A stretch of 64,000 nt of DNA from Actinomadura parmotrematis (GCF_019458805.1 NZ_JAIBOA010000024.1:62001-126000), one strand, 5' to 3'; shown: positions 33,890 to 42,636, numbered from the stretch's first letter. Notes: generated from the sequence alone by a model not told the origin. Numbers and translations: made by a program.

Positions 33890-36555
33890 AGTCGGCAGAG
33901 GTCGCGCGCCGCTTCCTCGGCTTCTTCGAGGAGCGCGGGCACCTGGTGACGCCTTCGGCGAGCCTCGTCGCCGAGGATCCCACGCTGCTGCTCGTGCCCG
34001 CCGGGATGGTGCCGTTCAAGCCCTACTTCCTCGGCCAGCGGACGCCCCCGGCGCCGCGCATGACGAGCGCGCAGAAGTGCGTGCGCACCCCCGACATCGA
34101 GGAGGTCGGCAGGACCGCCCGGCACGCCACCTTCTTCCAGATGCTCGGCAACTTCTCCCTCGGGGACTACTTCAAGGAGGGCGCCGTCACCTACGCCTGG
34201 GAGCTGCTGACGCGCCCCCAGGCCGACGGCGGTTTCGGCTTCCCCGAGGACCGCCTCTGGGTGACCGTCTACGAGGACGACGACGAGGCCCGCGACCTCT
34301 GGCACGCCCGCGTCGGCGTCCCGCTGGACCGCATCCAGCGCCGCGGCCTCGCCGACAACTACTGGCACATGGGCGTGCCCGGCCCCGGCGGCCCCTGCTC
34401 GGAGATCTACTACGACCGCGGGCCGGACCACGGCCGCGAGGGCGGCCCCGTCGCCGACGAGGACCGGTACCTGGAGGTCTGGAACCTCGTCTTCATGCAG
34501 GAGCAGCTGAGCGCCGTCCGGTCCAAGACCGACTTCGACGTCGCCGGCGGCCTGCCCGCCAGGAACATCGACACCGGCATGGGCCTGGAGCGGATGGCCG
34601 CGATCCTCCAGGGCGTCGGCAACATCTACGAGACCGACACCCTGCGCACCGTCCTGGACCGCGCCGCCGACCTCACCGGCACCGCCTACGGCCGCGAGCG
34701 CCGCGCCGACGTGTCGCTCCGCGTCGTCGCCGACCACGTCCGCACCGGCACCATGCTGGTCGCCGACGGCGTCCGCCCCGGCAACGAGGGCCGCGGCTAC
34801 GTGCTGCGCCGCCTGCTCCGCCGCGCCGTCCGCAACCTGCGGCTGCTCGGCGGCCGGGAGGCCGGCCTCCTGCACGAGCTGACCGGCGCGGCGATCGCGG
34901 CGATGGGCGAGCAGTACGGCGACCTCGCCCGCACCGCCGACAGCGTCCACGCCGTGATCGACGCCGAGGAGGAGTCCTTCCTCGCCACGCTGCGCACCGG
35001 CACCGCGCTGTTCGACACCGCCGTCGCCGACACCAAGCGCGCGGGCGGCGCCCGCCTCGCCGGCGACCAGGCGTTCCGGCTGCACGACACCTACGGCTTC
35101 CCCATCGACCTCACCCTGGAGATGGCCGCCGAGCAGGGCCTCCAGGTCGACGAGGACGGCTTCCGCCGCCTCATGGCCGAGCAGCGCGACCGGGCCAAGG
35201 CCGACGCCCGCGAGAAGAAGACCGGCAACCTGGACGTGTCGGTCCTCGACGACCTGCTCGTCGGCGCCGGCGGCACGGTCGACTTCATCGGCTACGACGC
35301 CGTCCGCGGCGACGCCCGCGTGGTCGGCCTGCTCGTCGGCGGCGCCGGCGTCCCGGCGGCGGGGGAGGGCGCCGAGGTCGAGGTCGTCCTCGACCGCACC
35401 CCCTTCTACGCCGAGGGCGGCGGCCAGCTCGCCGACCAGGGCGCCATCCGCACCGGCTCGGGCGCCGAGATCGCCGTCACCGACGTGCAGGCCCCGCTGC
35501 CCGGCCTCATCGTGCACCGCGGCCGCGTCGTCAAGGGCGAGGCGCGCGCCGGCGACACCGCCCACGCCGAGATCGACCTGGCCCGGCGGCGCGCCATCTC
35601 CCGCTCGCACACCGCGACCCACATGGTGCACGCCGGGTTCCGGCGGGCGCTCGGCGACTCGGCCGCGCAGGCCGGCTCGGAGAACTCCCCGGGCCGCTTC
35701 CGGTTCGACTTCACCGCCGCCGGCGCCGTCCCGGCGAGCGTGCTGCGCGACGTCGAGGACGAGGTCAACGAGGTCCTGGTCGACGACCTGGAGGTGCGGT
35801 CCTTCCACACCTCCCTCGACGAGGCCCGCGCCATGGGCGCGCTCGCCCTGTTCGGCGAGAAGTACGGCGACGAGGTCCGCGTCGTCGAGGTCGGCGACTA
35901 CTCGCGCGAGCTGTGCGGCGGCACCCACGTCGCGAGCTCCGGGCGGCTCGGCCTCGTCAAGGTCCTCGGCGAGTCCTCCATCGGCGCCGGCGTCCGCCGC
36001 GTCGAGGCGCTCGTCGGCATCGACGCCTTCCGCTTCCTGGCCCGCGAGAACGTGCTCGTCGCGCAGCTGTCGGAGCAGCTGAAGGCGCGCAAGGAGGAGC
36101 TGCCCGAGCGGGTCGCCGGCCTGGTGGCGCGCCTCCGCGACGCCGAGCGCGACCTGGAGCGGCTCCGCTCCCAGCAGGTCCTCGCGGCCGCCGGCTCCCT
36201 CGCCGAGGGCGCCCGCGACATCGGCGGCGTCGCCTTCGTCGGGCACCGCGCCCCGGACGGCACCGGCGCCGACGACCTGCGCAGGCTGGCCGCCGACGTG
36301 CGGGGCAGGCTCGCCGCGCGGCCCGCCGTCGTTATGATCATCGGGGTCCCCCGGGACCGGCCGGTCGTCGTCATCGCCACGAGCGACGGCGCCCGGGAGC
36401 GCGGCCTGACGGCCGGCGCGCTGGTCGGGACCGCCGCCCGCGCCCTCGGCGGGGGCGGCGGCGGCAAGGACGACCTGGCACAGGGCGGAGGCGCGAACGC
36501 CGCGGCGGTCGGCGACGCGCTGGCCGCCGTCGAACGAGCGGTAGGGGCCGCGTGA
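33886..36555 (+). CDS. alaS: Alanyl-tRNA synthetase
   Basis: An 889-residue class II synthetase with the full domain set: the aminoacylation core (MTSAQKCVRTPDIEEVG, FFQMLGNFSLGDYFKE), a tRNA-recognition domain, the editing domain with zinc motifs HTATHMVH and CGGTH, and a C-terminal coiled coil/DHHA1 domain with a glycine-rich GGGGGGKDDLAQGGG segment. ATG 33886 overlaps the preceding stop and the stop overlaps the ruvX GTG. Length is normal. Confidence 0.97.
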   Translation: MKSAEVARRFLGFFEERGHLVTPSASLVAEDPTLLLVPAGMVPFKPYFLGQRTPPAPRMTSAQKCVRTPDIEEVGRTARHATFFQMLGNFSLGDYFKEGAVTYAWELLTRPQADGGFGFPEDRLWVTVYEDDDEARDLWHARVGVPLDRIQRRGLADNYWHMGVPGPGGPCSEIYYDRGPDHGREGGPVADEDRYLEVWNLVFMQEQLSAVRSKTDFDVAGGLPARNIDTGMGLERMAAILQGVGNIYETDTLRTVLDRAADLTGTAYGRERRADVSLRVVADHVRTGTMLVADGVRPGNEGRGYVLRRLLRRAVRNLRLLGGREAGLLHELTGAAIAAMGEQYGDLARTADSVHAVIDAEEESFLATLRTGTALFDTAVADTKRAGGARLAGDQAFRLHDTYGFPIDLTLEMAAEQGLQVDEDGFRRLMAEQRDRAKADAREKKTGNLDVSVLDDLLVGAGGTVDFIGYDAVRGDARVVGLLVGGAGVPAAGEGAEVEVVLDRTPFYAEGGGQLADQGAIRTGSGAEIAVTDVQAPLPGLIVHRGRVVKGEARAGDTAHAEIDLARRRAISRSHTATHMVHAGFRRALGDSAAQAGSENSPGRFRFDFTAAGAVPASVLRDVEDEVNEVLVDDLEVRSFHTSLDEARAMGALALFGEKYGDEVRVVEVGDYSRELCGGTHVASSGRLGLVKVLGESSIGAGVRRVEALVGIDAFRFLARENVLVAQLSEQLKARKEELPERVAGLVARLRDAERDLERLRSQQVLAAAGSLAEGARDIGGVAFVGHRAPDGTGADDLRRLAADVRGRLAARPAVVMIIGVPRDRPVVVIATSDGARERGLTAGALVGTAARALGGGGGGKDDLAQGGGANAAAVGDALAAVERAVGAA

Positions 36556-37061
36556 CCGAACAGCCCGGACCGGGTGGAGCAGGCGACGTGCAGGAGAGCG
36601 CGATGAGACCGGGCGTGCGGCTCGGCGTCGACGTCGGCAGCGTGCGCATCGGCGTCGCCCGCAGCGATCCGCGCGGGGTCCTCGCCTCGCCGCTGGACAC
36701 CGTCAAGGCCGGCCGCGGCGACGTCGACCGGCTCGTCGAGCTGGTCGCCGAGCACGCGGCCGTCGAAGTGATCGTCGGGCTGCCGACCTCGCTGTCGGGC
36801 CAGGAGGGCCCGGCGGCCAGGTCGGCCCGCCGGTTCGCCGGCTGGCTCGCCGCGCGGCTGCCCGCGGGCGCCGTCCGGCTCTACGACGAGCGGCTCACCA
36901 CGGTGACCGCCGAGAACGGGCTGCGCGCGAGCGGCGTGCACGGCCAGGCGCGGCGCCGCGTCGTGGACCGCGCCGCCGCGACCGTGCTGCTGCAGGCCGC
37001 GCTCGACGGCGAGCGCTCGACGGGACGCCCGCCGGGCGAGGTCGTCCGGGTGGACGCATGA
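36552..37061 (+). CDS. ruvX: Holliday junction resolvase-like protein RuvX (YqgF)
   Basis: A 169-residue RNase H-fold protein of the YqgF/RuvX family, implicated in pre-16S rRNA 5' end maturation. Landmarks are LGVDVGSVRIGVA (first catalytic Asp), EVIVGLPTSLSG, YDERLTT and the final DRAAATVLLQ. GTG 36552 overlaps the alaS stop. An alternative ATG at 36603, with GGAG 8-11 bases upstream, would give a more usual length of 152 residues, so the start is not certain. Its stop overlaps mltG. Confidence 0.9.
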   Translation: MTEQPGPGGAGDVQESAMRPGVRLGVDVGSVRIGVARSDPRGVLASPLDTVKAGRGDVDRLVELVAEHAAVEVIVGLPTSLSGQEGPAARSARRFAGWLAARLPAGAVRLYDERLTTVTAENGLRASGVHGQARRRVVDRAAATVLLQAALDGERSTGRPPGEVVRVDA

Positions 37062-38224
37062 ACGATCTGAACCTGTTCTCCGAGCCCGACCGCGGCGACG
37101 GCCGCCGGCCGTCCGACCCGCACGCGCGGCGCCCGGCCCGCAAGGGCCGCAAGAAGCGCCGCAAGGGCAGCGCCGCGTTCCTGTTCGCGCTCGCCTTCAT
37201 CGTCGCGGTGTTCGGCACCGCCGGCGTGCTCGGCGCGGCCTGGCTGGACAACCGGATCCACCCGCCGGACTACAAGGGGGCGGGCGCCGGCAGCGTCTCG
37301 GTGCAGATCAAGGAGGGCGCGACCGGGTCGAGCATCGCCGCGACCCTCCAGGAGCACGACGTGGTCAAGAGCGTCCGCGCCTTCCTGAAGGTGTACTCCA
37401 AGGACGCCAAGGCCGCCGGCATCCAGCCCGGCTTCTACCAGATGCGGCTGCGCATGTCCTCGGCGTCGGCGATGGCGCTGCTGCACGACCCGAAGTCGCG
37501 CGCGGGCAGCCAGATCACCATCCCCGAGGGGCGGCGCGCCGCCGAGGTGTTCGCGACGCTGGCCAAGAAGACCGGCATCCCGGTCCGCGACTTCCAGGCC
37601 GCGGCCCGCGACACCCGGGGCATCGGCCTGCCGTCCTACGCCAGGGGGCAGGGGGACCGCAAGGTCGAGGGCTACCTGTTCCCCGGCCGCTACGACCTGG
37701 ACCCGAACGCCACCGCCAAGCAGATCCTCAAGCAGATGGTGGACCGCTTCAAGGACGAGGCGAGGACCGTCGGGCTGGAGGACAAGGCCGGCGACGTGGG
37801 CCTGGACCCCGGCGAGGTCGTCGTGCTGGCGAGCCTGCTGCAGGCCGAGGGCGGCACCGAGGAGGACTACCCGAAGATCGCGCGGGTGCTCTACAACCGG
37901 TTGAAGATCAAGATGAAGCTGCGGCTGGACACCACCGTGCTCTACGCCCAGAACCGGCGGTCGCTGAACGTCACGACCAGGGACACCGCCGTCTCCTCGC
38001 CCTACAGCACCTACCAGGTGCCGGGGCTGCCGGCCGGCGCCATCGACAGCCCCGGCGCCAAGGCGCTGGAGGCCGCGCTGGCACCGGCCCGGGGGAACTG
38101 GATCTTCTTCGTGACGACCGACCCGAGCACCGGGTTCACCGAGTACGGCACGACCGACGCCGACTTCACCCGGATGCAGAAGAAGCTGAACGACTGGCTC
38201 GCCGCCCACCCGCAGCGCCGGTAG
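37058..38224 (+). CDS. mltG: Endolytic murein transglycosylase MltG
   Basis: A 388-residue single-pass protein (membrane helix at about 40-62, after a basic cytoplasmic head) that cleaves nascent glycan strands. A LysM-like region (SVSVQIKEGATGSSIAATL in its first strands) precedes the YceG domain, with EGYLFPGRYDL, the catalytic Glu264 in LLQAEGG, LYNRL, and YSTY...GLPAGAIDSPG. The usual VEKE reads LQAE, the form common in actinobacteria. ATG 37058 overlaps the ruvX stop; aroE follows after 10 bp. Confidence 0.93.
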   Translation: MNDLNLFSEPDRGDGRRPSDPHARRPARKGRKKRRKGSAAFLFALAFIVAVFGTAGVLGAAWLDNRIHPPDYKGAGAGSVSVQIKEGATGSSIAATLQEHDVVKSVRAFLKVYSKDAKAAGIQPGFYQMRLRMSSASAMALLHDPKSRAGSQITIPEGRRAAEVFATLAKKTGIPVRDFQAAARDTRGIGLPSYARGQGDRKVEGYLFPGRYDLDPNATAKQILKQMVDRFKDEARTVGLEDKAGDVGLDPGEVVVLASLLQAEGGTEEDYPKIARVLYNRLKIKMKLRLDTTVLYAQNRRSLNVTTRDTAVSSPYSTYQVPGLPAGAIDSPGAKALEAALAPARGNWIFFVTTDPSTGFTEYGTTDADFTRMQKKLNDWLAAHPQRR

Positions 38225-38234
38225 GAAGGGCTCC

Positions 38235-39062
38235 GTGACGACCACGACGACGCGCGCGGCGGTGCTCGGATCGCCGATCGCGCACTCGCTGTCGCCGGCG
38301 CTGCACCGCGCCGCGCACGCGGCGATGGGCCTGGACGGCTGGTCCTACGGGGCGGTCGAGATGGACGAGGAGGGCCTCGCCGGCTTCCTGGACGGCCTGG
38401 ACGCCTCCTGGGCGGGCCTGTCGCTCACCATGCCGCTGAAGCGCGCGGCGCTGAAGCTCGCCGACACCGTCTCCGACCTCGCCGTCGCGGTCGGCGGCGC
38501 CAACACCCTGGTGCGCGGCGGCGGCCGCTGGCACGCCGACAACACCGACGTGCACGGCATCGTCACCGCGCTGGCCGAGGCCGGGCTCGGCGACCCGGGC
38601 CGGGCGCTCGTCCTCGGCGGCGGGGCGACCGCCGCATCGGCGTTCGCCGGGCTCGCCGCCCTCGGCGCCCGCGAGGCCGTGCTCGCCGTCCGCAGCCCCG
38701 AGCGGGCCGCGGCGTCGGTGGACGCCGGGCGGGCCCTCGGCCTGGACGTGCGGGTCGTCGCCCTGGCGGAGGCGGCCGCCGGCATCACCGCCGACCTGGT
38801 GGTGTCCACCTTGCCCGGCACCGCCGCCGACGCGTTCGCCGCGCCGGTCGCCGCGTCGGGCGCGGCGCTGTTCGACGTCGTGTACGCGCCCTGGCCGACG
38901 GCGCTCGCCACCGCCGTGCGCGCGCGCGGCGGCACGGTCGTCGGCGGCTTCGAGATGCTGCTGCACCAGGCCGTCCGGCAGGTCGCCCTGATGACCGGCC
39001 GCGACGACGTCCCGGTCGCGGCGATGCGCGCGGCGGGAGAGGCCGCGCTCGGGCGCCGGTGA
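38235..39062 (+). CDS. aroE: Shikimate dehydrogenase
   Basis: A 275-residue NADPH-dependent enzyme reducing 3-dehydroshikimate to shikimate for aromatic amino acids. The substrate-binding motif GSPIAHSLSPALHR, catalytic Lys in LTMPLKRAA, Asp in NTDVHG, and the late GFEMLLHQAVRQ are present. The nucleotide loop reads LGGGATAAS and the usual NRT segment is VRSPER, so cofactor choice is less certain. GTG 38235 follows AGGAAGG. The alaS-ruvX-mltG-aroE order is widely conserved. Confidence 0.93.
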   Translation: MTTTTTRAAVLGSPIAHSLSPALHRAAHAAMGLDGWSYGAVEMDEEGLAGFLDGLDASWAGLSLTMPLKRAALKLADTVSDLAVAVGGANTLVRGGGRWHADNTDVHGIVTALAEAGLGDPGRALVLGGGATAASAFAGLAALGAREAVLAVRSPERAAASVDAGRALGLDVRVVALAEAAAGITADLVVSTLPGTAADAFAAPVAASGAALFDVVYAPWPTALATAVRARGGTVVGGFEMLLHQAVRQVALMTGRDDVPVAAMRAAGEAALGRR

Positions 39063-39323
39063 CCCCGGCGGGCGAAATGCCCCTCTTCAAAGAAATGCGC
39101 TTTTAGCGTTCTCCGTCCCTTATTCCGGTACGCGCCATATTCGGCGGTGGGTATTTCATTTCGGCGCGCGTTTCGGTGGATCAGGTCCCCGGCCCCGGCG
39201 CAGAATTGAGCGGGGCGGGCACGCGCATCCCCACGCGGCTGACCAGTGCGTTCGACCCGGCTGTGAGACCTTTGACGACCATGGTCCGCCGGTTTCCGGC
39301 GGGCCGCTCACCCAGGGGGATCC
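39063..39323. other. AT-enriched intergenic region upstream of the channel gene
   Basis: This 261-bp gap has clearly lower GC than its surroundings, especially 39071-39170. GAAATGC occurs twice (39074, 39092) and CATTTC, its partial complement, occurs further on. TTGACG at 39272-39277 is a good -35, but no matching -10 follows at 16-18 bp. I see no gene in it. Confidence 0.5.
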
Positions 39324-41216
39324 ATGAAGCGTCCGACGTCCTACCGGCGCCTGCGCTACTGGTTCGACAACACCATGTCGCGGGGCACGCCCGCGCTCGT
39401 CGGCTGGCTCGCGCTCGTCTCGCTGACGCTGGTGGTCGTGCTCAGCGCGCTGATGGTGACCGTGGACGGGCGGCGGGCGAGCGTCGGGACGTCCACGCAC
39501 GAGATCTGGAAGAACACCGTCGAGACCTTCCACCTCGGCGACGCCACCAGCGGCGGGCTCGTCTACCGGGCGCTGGTCGTCGCCCTCGCCCTCGCCGGCC
39601 TGTTCTTCGCCAGCGCGCTGATCAGCCTGCTCACCAGCGGCGTCGACCGCAAGATCGCCGAGCTGCGGAAGGGGCGCTCGCTGGTCATCGAGCGCGACCA
39701 CACGGTGCTCATCGGCTGGTCCGAGCAGATCTTCCCGATGATCTCCGAGCTGGCCGAGGCCAACGCCAGCCGCCGCGGCGGCTGCGTCGCCGTCCTCGCC
39801 GACCGCGACCGGGTGGAGATGGAGGAGGAGATCCGCCGGGTGGTCGGGCGGACCGGCCGCACCCGCGTCGTCTGCCGCACCGGCAACCCGATCGACCCGG
39901 GCGACCTGGACATCGTCGGCCCGCAGACGGCCCGGTCGGTGGTGGTGCTGAGCCCCGCCGGCGACACCCCCGACGCGCAGGTCATCAAGACGCTGCTCGC
40001 CCTGACTAACAGCCCGACCCGCCGCCCCGGCCGGTACCACATCGTCGCCGCGGTGCGCGACGCCCGCAACCGCGCCGCCGCGCAGCTGGCCGGCGGGACC
40101 GAGACGGTCCTGGTCGACGCCGACGACATCGCCGCCCGGCTCATCGTGCAGACCTGCCGCCAGTCGGGCCTGTCGGTCGTCTACCAGGACCTGCTGGACT
40201 TCGCCGGCGACGAGATCTACATGGCGGCCGAGCCGGCCCTCGCCGGCCGCGCCTTCGGCGAGGCCCTGCACGCCTACCCGGCCTCCTCGGTCATCGGCCT
40301 GCACCGCGCGGACGGCCGGATCGAGCTGTGCCCGCCGATGGACGCGGTCGTCGGAGCCGGCGACGAGATCATCGCGATCTCCGCCGACGACGACACCCTG
40401 CTCGTCGACCCCTGGGACGGGTTCGTGGCCGAGGAGGCGTTCGAGGCGGTGCCCGAGCGCGCGGCCCGCCCGACCCGGACCCTCATGCTCGGCTGGAACC
40501 GGCGGTCGGCCGGCATCGCCCGCCGGCTGGACGGCTACGTCACCGCGGGCTCGGTGCTGGACGTCGTCGCCGACGACCCCGACGCCAAGGCGGGCCTGGA
40601 CGCCCTGCGCCCCGGGCTGGAGCGCCTGGAGGTGACGTTCGAGCTCGGCGACACCGACGAGCGCGCCCCGCTGGAGGCCCTGGACATCGCCTCCTACGAC
40701 AACGTGATCGTGCTCTGCTACGACGGGCCCGACGCCCAGTACGCCGACAGCCGGGCGCTCATCACGCTGCTGCACCTCCGCCAGATGCAGGCCGAGACCG
40801 GGCGGCGCTACTCGATCGTCAGCGAGATGAGCGACGACCGCAACCGGCGCCTCGCGCAGGTCACCAAGGCCGACGACTTCATCGTCAGCGACAAGCTGCT
40901 CAGCCTGCTGATGGTCCAGCTCTCGGAGAACCGGCACCTGGCCGAGGTGTTCGCCGAGCTGTTCGACCCCGCGGGCGCGGAGATCTACCTGCGGCCGGCC
41001 ACCGACTACGTGCTGCCCGACGTGGAGATCGACTTCCACACCGTGGTCGAGGCCGCCGCCCGCCGGGGCGACATCGCCATCGGCTACCGCGTCGGCGCGC
41101 GCACCGCCGAGCCGCCCGCGTTCGGCGTCGTGCTGAACCCCGCCAAGGCGGCTCGCCGCGCGTTCGCCGCCGAGGACCGCGTCATCGTCCTCACCCGTAC
41201 CAGGGACGCCGGCTGA
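39324..41216 (+). CDS. CASTOR/POLLUX-type putative ion channel with RCK-like domains
   Basis: A 630-residue protein with two N-terminal hydrophobic segments (about 24-48 and 77-106) followed by a large cytoplasmic region of two TrkA-N/RCK-like nucleotide-binding units: HTVLIGWSEQIFPMISEL then, later, TLMLGWNRRSAGIARRL. The pore-loop region between the helices (WKNTVETFHLGD) lacks a K+ channel TVGYG filter. This is the layout of bacterial CASTOR/POLLUX-related channels, whose plant relatives are nuclear-envelope cation channels. ATG 39324 follows AGGGGGATCC. It stands alone, with its own hairpin downstream. Confidence 0.85.
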   Translation: MKRPTSYRRLRYWFDNTMSRGTPALVGWLALVSLTLVVVLSALMVTVDGRRASVGTSTHEIWKNTVETFHLGDATSGGLVYRALVVALALAGLFFASALISLLTSGVDRKIAELRKGRSLVIERDHTVLIGWSEQIFPMISELAEANASRRGGCVAVLADRDRVEMEEEIRRVVGRTGRTRVVCRTGNPIDPGDLDIVGPQTARSVVVLSPAGDTPDAQVIKTLLALTNSPTRRPGRYHIVAAVRDARNRAAAQLAGGTETVLVDADDIAARLIVQTCRQSGLSVVYQDLLDFAGDEIYMAAEPALAGRAFGEALHAYPASSVIGLHRADGRIELCPPMDAVVGAGDEIIAISADDDTLLVDPWDGFVAEEAFEAVPERAARPTRTLMLGWNRRSAGIARRLDGYVTAGSVLDVVADDPDAKAGLDALRPGLERLEVTFELGDTDERAPLEALDIASYDNVIVLCYDGPDAQYADSRALITLLHLRQMQAETGRRYSIVSEMSDDRNRRLAQVTKADDFIVSDKLLSLLMVQLSENRHLAEVFAELFDPAGAEIYLRPATDYVLPDVEIDFHTVVEAAARRGDIAIGYRVGARTAEPPAFGVVLNPAKAARRAFAAEDRVIVLTRTRDAG

Positions 41217-41221
41217 CCGGC

Positions 41222-41244
41222 CCGTCCGGGAATACCCCGGGCGG
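41222..41244. terminator. Hairpin after the channel gene
   Basis: A 9-bp stem (CCGTCCGGG with CCCGGGCGG, one G-T pair) and loop AATAC lie 5 bp after the stop. There is no U-tract. Confidence 0.45.
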
Positions 41245-41317
41245 CGCCGCGGTTGTGCCGTCCAGCACGTTCCAGGTCCCCGCCCGCAGGATGGTCGGGG
41301 ACGGTGCGCCCATGAGG

Positions 41318-41323
41318 TAGACT
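41318..41323 (+). promoter_or_regulatory. Candidate -10 for the infC transcript
   Basis: TAGACT preceded by GAGG sits about 270 bp upstream of infC. No -35 consensus is seen at 16-18 bp. If used, it produces a leader of about 260 nt containing the attenuator at 41495-41523. Confidence 0.35.
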
Positions 41324-41494
41324 GGTGCACTGACCGGCCCTGCGCGGACGTCCCGTACGGCCTCGCCGGGCACACAAGCGGAGGCCACCTCCCACCTGAC
41401 CGGCCGCATCGGCCGGAGGGTCTCGGTCCGGCGCGCGGGCTCCGCCCGTGACGCCGGTTGTCGCGTCGCCCCGTGCGGCCGGCGACCGAAGGTG

Positions 41495-41523
41495 GCCCCG
41501 TATGCGCGTCGTGCGGGGCTTTT
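41495..41523 (+). terminator. Rho-independent-type attenuator in the infC leader
   Basis: GCCCCGTA pairs with TGCGGGGC (8 bp, one G-U) over a 9-base loop, followed at once by TTTT, 67 bp before infC. The upstream GCCCCG at 41468-41473 could pair instead with the CGGGGC arm, giving a mutually exclusive antiterminator. It is one of few U-tract terminators in the window. The remaining leader (41217-41589) holds no gene. Confidence 0.6.
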
Positions 41524-41589
41524 CGCGTAAAGGCCCTGGGGTACGACCGGTCCTGGAACCCGCACGGAGAACGGCCCCAAGGAGGTCCC

Positions 41590-42189
41590 ATCAGCGCCGA
41601 ACCGCGTATCAACGACCGCATTCGCGTGCCCGAGGTCCGGCTCGTCGGCCCGAACGGCGAACAGGTGGGCATCGTGCCCATCGCCAAGGCCCTTGAACTC
41701 GCGCGTGAATCGGACCTCGACCTCGTCGAGGTGGCGCCGACCGCGCGCCCGCCCGTCGCCAAGCTCATGGACTACGGCAAGTTCAAGTACGAGTCGGCGA
41801 TGAAGGCGCGTGAAGCGCGGAAGAACCAGGCGCACACGGTCATCAAGGAGATCAAGCTCCGCCCCAAGATCGACCCGCACGACTACGAGACCAAGAAGGG
41901 TCACGTGGTGCGGTTCCTCAAGGCGGGGGACAAGGTCAAGGTCACGATCATGTTCCGTGGCCGCGAGCAGTCCCGCCCGGAGCTCGGCTTCCGCCTCCTG
42001 TCGCGGCTGGCCGACGACGTCGAGGAACTCGGCTTCGTGGAGTCCCGCGCCAAGCAGGACGGCCGTAACATGATCATGGTGCTTGGTCCGCACAAGAAGA
42101 AGGCCGAAGCCAAGGCCGAGCGCGCCGCCGCCCGCAGCGGCGCCGACACCGACGTCGCCGTCGAGGCGCTGCCGGAGGCCGGCGCCTAA
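41590..42189 (+). CDS. infC: Translation initiation factor IF-3 (AUC start)
   Basis: A 199-residue initiation factor that keeps ribosomal subunits apart and discriminates start codons. The sequence begins ISAEPRINDRIRVPEVRLV, continues through MDYGKFKYE and the linker helix to IKLRPKIDPHDYETK and GRNMIMVLGPHKK, with an Ala-rich tail. No ATG, GTG or TTG fits; the conserved N-terminus starts at ATC 41590, 4 bases after the full anti-SD complement AAGGAGGT. Rare AUU/AUC starts at infC allow IF-3 to limit its own synthesis. It heads infC-rpmI-rplT. Confidence 0.95.
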   Translation: MSAEPRINDRIRVPEVRLVGPNGEQVGIVPIAKALELARESDLDLVEVAPTARPPVAKLMDYGKFKYESAMKAREARKNQAHTVIKEIKLRPKIDPHDYETKKGHVVRFLKAGDKVKVTIMFRGREQSRPELGFRLLSRLADDVEELGFVESRAKQDGRNMIMVLGPHKKKAEAKAERAAARSGADTDVAVEALPEAGA

Positions 42190-42201
42190 GGCGGCCGGAC
42201 C

Positions 42202-42317
42202 ACCGGACCGGCGTCGCGCCGGTCCGGTCCGCCCGTGCCCCGGCACGGTCGGGACGCACGTACATTGAGCCTGACCAGGCGCGCGACCACGAACGCGTGG
42301 TGCGCGTCCGATCAGGC
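42202..42317 (+). promoter_or_regulatory. Structured intercistronic leader upstream of rpmI
   Basis: The 182-bp infC-rpmI gap contains a perfect 12-bp hairpin (ACCGGACCGGCG, loop TCG, 42202-42228) and then a second structure in which GCCTGA (42269-42274) pairs with TCAGGC (42312-42317), enclosing a CCACG/CGTGG stem. A TACATT hexamer at 42261-42266 could be a -10 between them. This may be a processing site, partial terminator or L20-responsive leader. Confidence 0.4.
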
Positions 42318-42371
42318 GTGCCCGCCCGCGCCGCGCGGCCGGGCCCTGGAGTTGAGGAGACGACGGCGACC

Positions 42372-42566
42372 ATGCCGAAGACCAAGACGCACAGCGGTGC
42401 CAAGAAGCGGTTCAAGCTGACCGGCTCCGGCAAGGTGATGCGCCGCCGCGCCAACAAGAACCACCTGCTGGAGCACAAGCCCTCCAAGCGCACCCGCCGC
42501 CTGGACGGCCCGGCCGTGGTCGCCCCGGCCGACGCCAAGAACATCAAGAAGCTGCTGCGCAAGTAG
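42372..42566 (+). CDS. rpmI: 50S ribosomal protein bL35
   Basis: A 64-residue, very basic ribosomal protein of the large subunit. MPKTKTHSGAKKRFKLTGSG and the Arg/Lys-rich middle (MRRRANKNHLLEHK) are diagnostic and the length is normal. It starts at ATG 42372 with GAGGAGACG upstream. It stands between infC and rplT in the universal IF3-L35-L20 order. Confidence 0.97.
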   Translation: MPKTKTHSGAKKRFKLTGSGKVMRRRANKNHLLEHKPSKRTRRLDGPAVVAPADAKNIKKLLRK

Positions 42567-42636
42567 CCCCCGTCCGGCAACCCGTACGACCTGCCGAGGC
42601 CCGGAAGGGCCCGGCCCCCACGAAGGAGTTCATCAC

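Noticed and set aside
39063..39323. A c-di-AMP (ydaO-type) riboswitch before a potential ion channel
   Set aside because: I looked for its conserved core segments and paired stems and did not find them.
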